Shown here: one piece after another, positions 59,588 through 61,248 of the stretch | Layout of the letters: the number at the start of each line of letters is the position of its first letter | Position numbering within the stretch: the stretch's first letter is position 1 | Assembly (NCBI RefSeq): GCF_014639435.1 | Contig: NZ_BMFZ01000015.1 | Coordinates: 1-61,248, forward strand | Length of the DNA stretch: 61,248 bases | Direction: 5' to 3' | Source of the DNA: Hafnia psychrotolerans | GTDB lineage: Bacteria > Pseudomonadota > Gammaproteobacteria > Enterobacterales > Enterobacteriaceae | Position numbers and translations under genes: made by a program | The notes under the pieces: generated by a model | Told to the model about the DNA's origin: nothing | Database searches by the model: none | Seen by the model: only the letters and a program-made list of their open reading frames with translations

Positions 59588-60748
59588 TCACGTCCCTCGA
59601 TGAGTTAATAAACCTCTTTTGTTTATCTCGTGCAATATAAGTTCAGGAACACTCTCCATATCAGATATTTTTCTTTTATTAACAATAATCTGACTTGCAT
59701 TTTTATAACCAGGCGCCCACAAATCATTATTGTCCGTTATATTTTTGTAAACGCAAACCAGTGGTTTTTTCCATGCTGCAGAAATATGCACAATCGAAGT
59801 GTCTGGAGATATAACCATATCAGCCTCATGAATTAATGCCATGACGTGATGTAGCGAATTAAATGGATTTATAATAACGTTATCAGGAAGAGGCATATCG
59901 AGTTCTTTTCTGTGATCAAGAACAATAAAAATTATGTTATTTGATTCTTCGTTAAGCATCCCAATGATTTGGGATAGTTGTTCTTGAGACAAGTTTCTCT
60001 CTGGGCTTCCAGTGAAAACATTAATAATAACTTTAATTTTATCCTCCCACATATTGAAATATTTTTTCACCTCACTGATGATAATATCAGGGATATGCAG
60101 GTCATAGGCATGATGGTTTGTAAGGTTAAGTCCCATTTTATGAGCCACCAAAGAAATGGCTTTTGTTACATGTTCCTTACCATTTTCAAATGAAATGGAT
60201 TTGCTGTAGTGGTTAATGCTACTCCATTTATTAAATCCAAGAACATACCTTGCGTTTATGTCTCGGAAAAGCATCATCCTATGCACCGGGGTATCAAACA
60301 AACAGAGATCAACCACAAGGTCATAATTATTTTCACTCAACGTTTTAATTGTCGGACCTGCCACGGTATGGCTAAATCTTTTCAAAAAAACTTCATTGTT
60401 ACAGTCACCTGCCTCGTAGACATGCCTCACATAGGGGTTATGTTTCATAGCGACGCTACTTGATTTTGTAAGTAATAAATCGACGGTATAACCAGACTCA
60501 TGAAGACACTTCACGAGTGGAGTAGAAACCACCACATCTCCAATGGTTCCCTCATTGCGCAGAAGCAGTATGGTTTTGACACACTTGATATCAAACACGC
60601 TTTTACTACGCTTATCCCAGATAAGCTTTGCAATATATATTTTAATACTAACTTTTACTTCTTTGATGAAGTAATTCTTCCTTCTGTTCCACTCTCTTAA
60701 CTTTCTAAAACGCCCAGTTGAAATAGAAATATCCAAGTCCATATTCAT
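59588..60748 (-). CDS. Glycosyltransferase family 9 (heptosyltransferase-like)
   Basis: A GT-B fold sugar transferase related to LPS heptosyltransferases, 386 aa. Start at 60748 (MNMDLDISISTGRF) with GGAGG four bases upstream. The N-terminal domain has LLLRNEGTIGDVVVSTPLVKCL and the C-terminal nucleotide-sugar domain has INVFTGSPERNLSQEQ and ADMVISPDTSIVHISAAWKKPLVC (two pieces of one motif). Much more AT-rich than neighbours and with no other surface-polysaccharide gene nearby, so probably acquired. The acceptor and donor are unknown. Confidence 0.8.
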   Translation of the reverse strand: MNMDLDISISTGRFRKLREWNRRKNYFIKEVKVSIKIYIAKLIWDKRSKSVFDIKCVKTILLLRNEGTIGDVVVSTPLVKCLHESGYTVDLLLTKSSSVAMKHNPYVRHVYEAGDCNNEVFLKRFSHTVAGPTIKTLSENNYDLVVDLCLFDTPVHRMMLFRDINARYVLGFNKWSSINHYSKSISFENGKEHVTKAISLVAHKMGLNLTNHHAYDLHIPDIIISEVKKYFNMWEDKIKVIINVFTGSPERNLSQEQLSQIIGMLNEESNNIIFIVLDHRKELDMPLPDNVIINPFNSLHHVMALIHEADMVISPDTSIVHISAAWKKPLVCVYKNITDNNDLWAPGYKNASQIIVNKRKISDMESVPELILHEINKRGLLTHRGT

Positions 60749-60781
60749 ACAGCCTCCATTTTTCCTTAAGGAATAACTCAT

Positions 60782-61123
60782 TCATATAAAAAATGATTAT
60801 TTATCCCATTTGATATAGACGTTCATCCAATGTCGTATATCGGTTCCTTATAAAAACTCCTGCCAGTTTGACCGACGTCATGATCTTAATTCAGAAGATT
60901 CGTTGATACGTTGTCAGTATCGAAGAACGCTTTAACGGTTCGGACAACAAGATCGGCGTCTTTTGTTCGCTGGCGTTCAGGCCAAAATCACCTAAAATTT
61001 CAACCATGTTGTTAAGAACTAATGAATCAAAATAGCGTCAATACGCCACTATTTTAATCTAGTGATATAACCAAGTAAACGTCATTTGATGCACTTACTT
61101 GCTTAGGGTTCACTTCGTCATTG
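60782..61123. other. Intergenic region with possible gene remnant
   Basis: About 340 bp without an intact gene. On the minus strand a degraded reading frame around 60885-60995 gives RTKDADLVVRTVKAFFDTD before a stop, with a frame break upstream. No family was recognised. Confidence 0.35.
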
Positions 61124-61248
61124 TGTAGTCCCTCCTGAATTTAGTCTTACTGCTTGATAGAGTTCTCTGGTTAAAATACAACCATTGGGAGGCTCATCAT
61201 GAAGAAAGCGCGTTTCACTGAAACTCAGATCCTGCGAGTTCTAAAAGA
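61124..61248 (+). mobile_element. IS3-family insertion sequence, left end (cut by window edge)
   Basis: The last 50 bases encode MKKARFTETQILRVLK from the ATG at 61199, the typical start of the helix-turn-helix OrfA of IS3-family (IS407-type) elements, after GGGAGG. The sequence TGTAGTCCCTCCTGAA near 61124 is probably the left terminal inverted repeat. The remainder lies beyond the window. Confidence 0.75.

Overview
The window is chromosomal DNA from an enterobacterium. The housekeeping genes (mscS-argO-yggE-argP-rpiA-serA, fau-6S RNA-zapA-ygfB-pepP-ubiH-ubiI, gcvTHP, ygfF, yqfA, ygfZ-sdhE-ygfX, fldB-xerD-dsbC-recJ-prfB-lysS) are clear orthologues of the E. coli 65-66 min region in nearly the same order. 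Protein divergence from E. coli and the extra sugar operons suggest the Yersiniaceae side of the order (Rahnella/Serratia/Ewingella-like). This is inference; no marker here fixes the genus.

Layout. 1-2922: a lac operator and a decayed lacZ, outside its usual lac context, next to mscS. 3105-20115: conserved core genes, including divergent argP/rpiA, convergent serA/fau, the 6S RNA gene, a ubiquinone hydroxylase operon and the glycine cleavage operon. 20123-21106: a repeat-rich block between gcvP and ygfF, where E. coli has bglA. It holds a ten-copy 37-bp palindromic array, a large inverted repeat and a hexanucleotide microsatellite. 21168-30335: ygfF, then a DeoR-type regulator and a complete sugar operon (periplasmic binding protein, double ATPase, two permeases, AlsE-like epimerase, ROK kinase, ribokinase-like kinase), probably for D-allose/allulose or a related sugar.

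30397-43067 is an accessory island: an orphan type VI Hcp with a Tox44-type effector and a candidate immunity protein, a truncated copy of a transporter promoter and 5' end, a McrB-like pseudogene, a complete type I restriction-modification system (hsdRMS), an Ash/Icd-type satellite-phage remnant with a small conserved ORF, and an AbiE toxin-antitoxin pair. A 24-bp perfect direct repeat and a 314/325-bp direct repeat bracket overlapping parts of it. 43189-48224 is the intact operon from which the truncated copy derives: a UgpABCE-like transporter with an embedded GpdQ glycerophosphodiesterase.

48316-58925 returns to core genes and ends at tRNA-Gly(CCC). Beyond the tRNA (58926-61248) the DNA is accessory: an IS3-family transposase remnant, gene debris, an AT-rich family 9 glycosyltransferase and the start of an apparently intact IS3-family element cut by the window edge.

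The most unusual structures are the gcvP-ygfF repeat block, the interleaved direct repeats around the defence island, the Hcp-effector-immunity cassette, and a lacZ inactivated by three similar-sized deletions that all hit conserved active-site segments.
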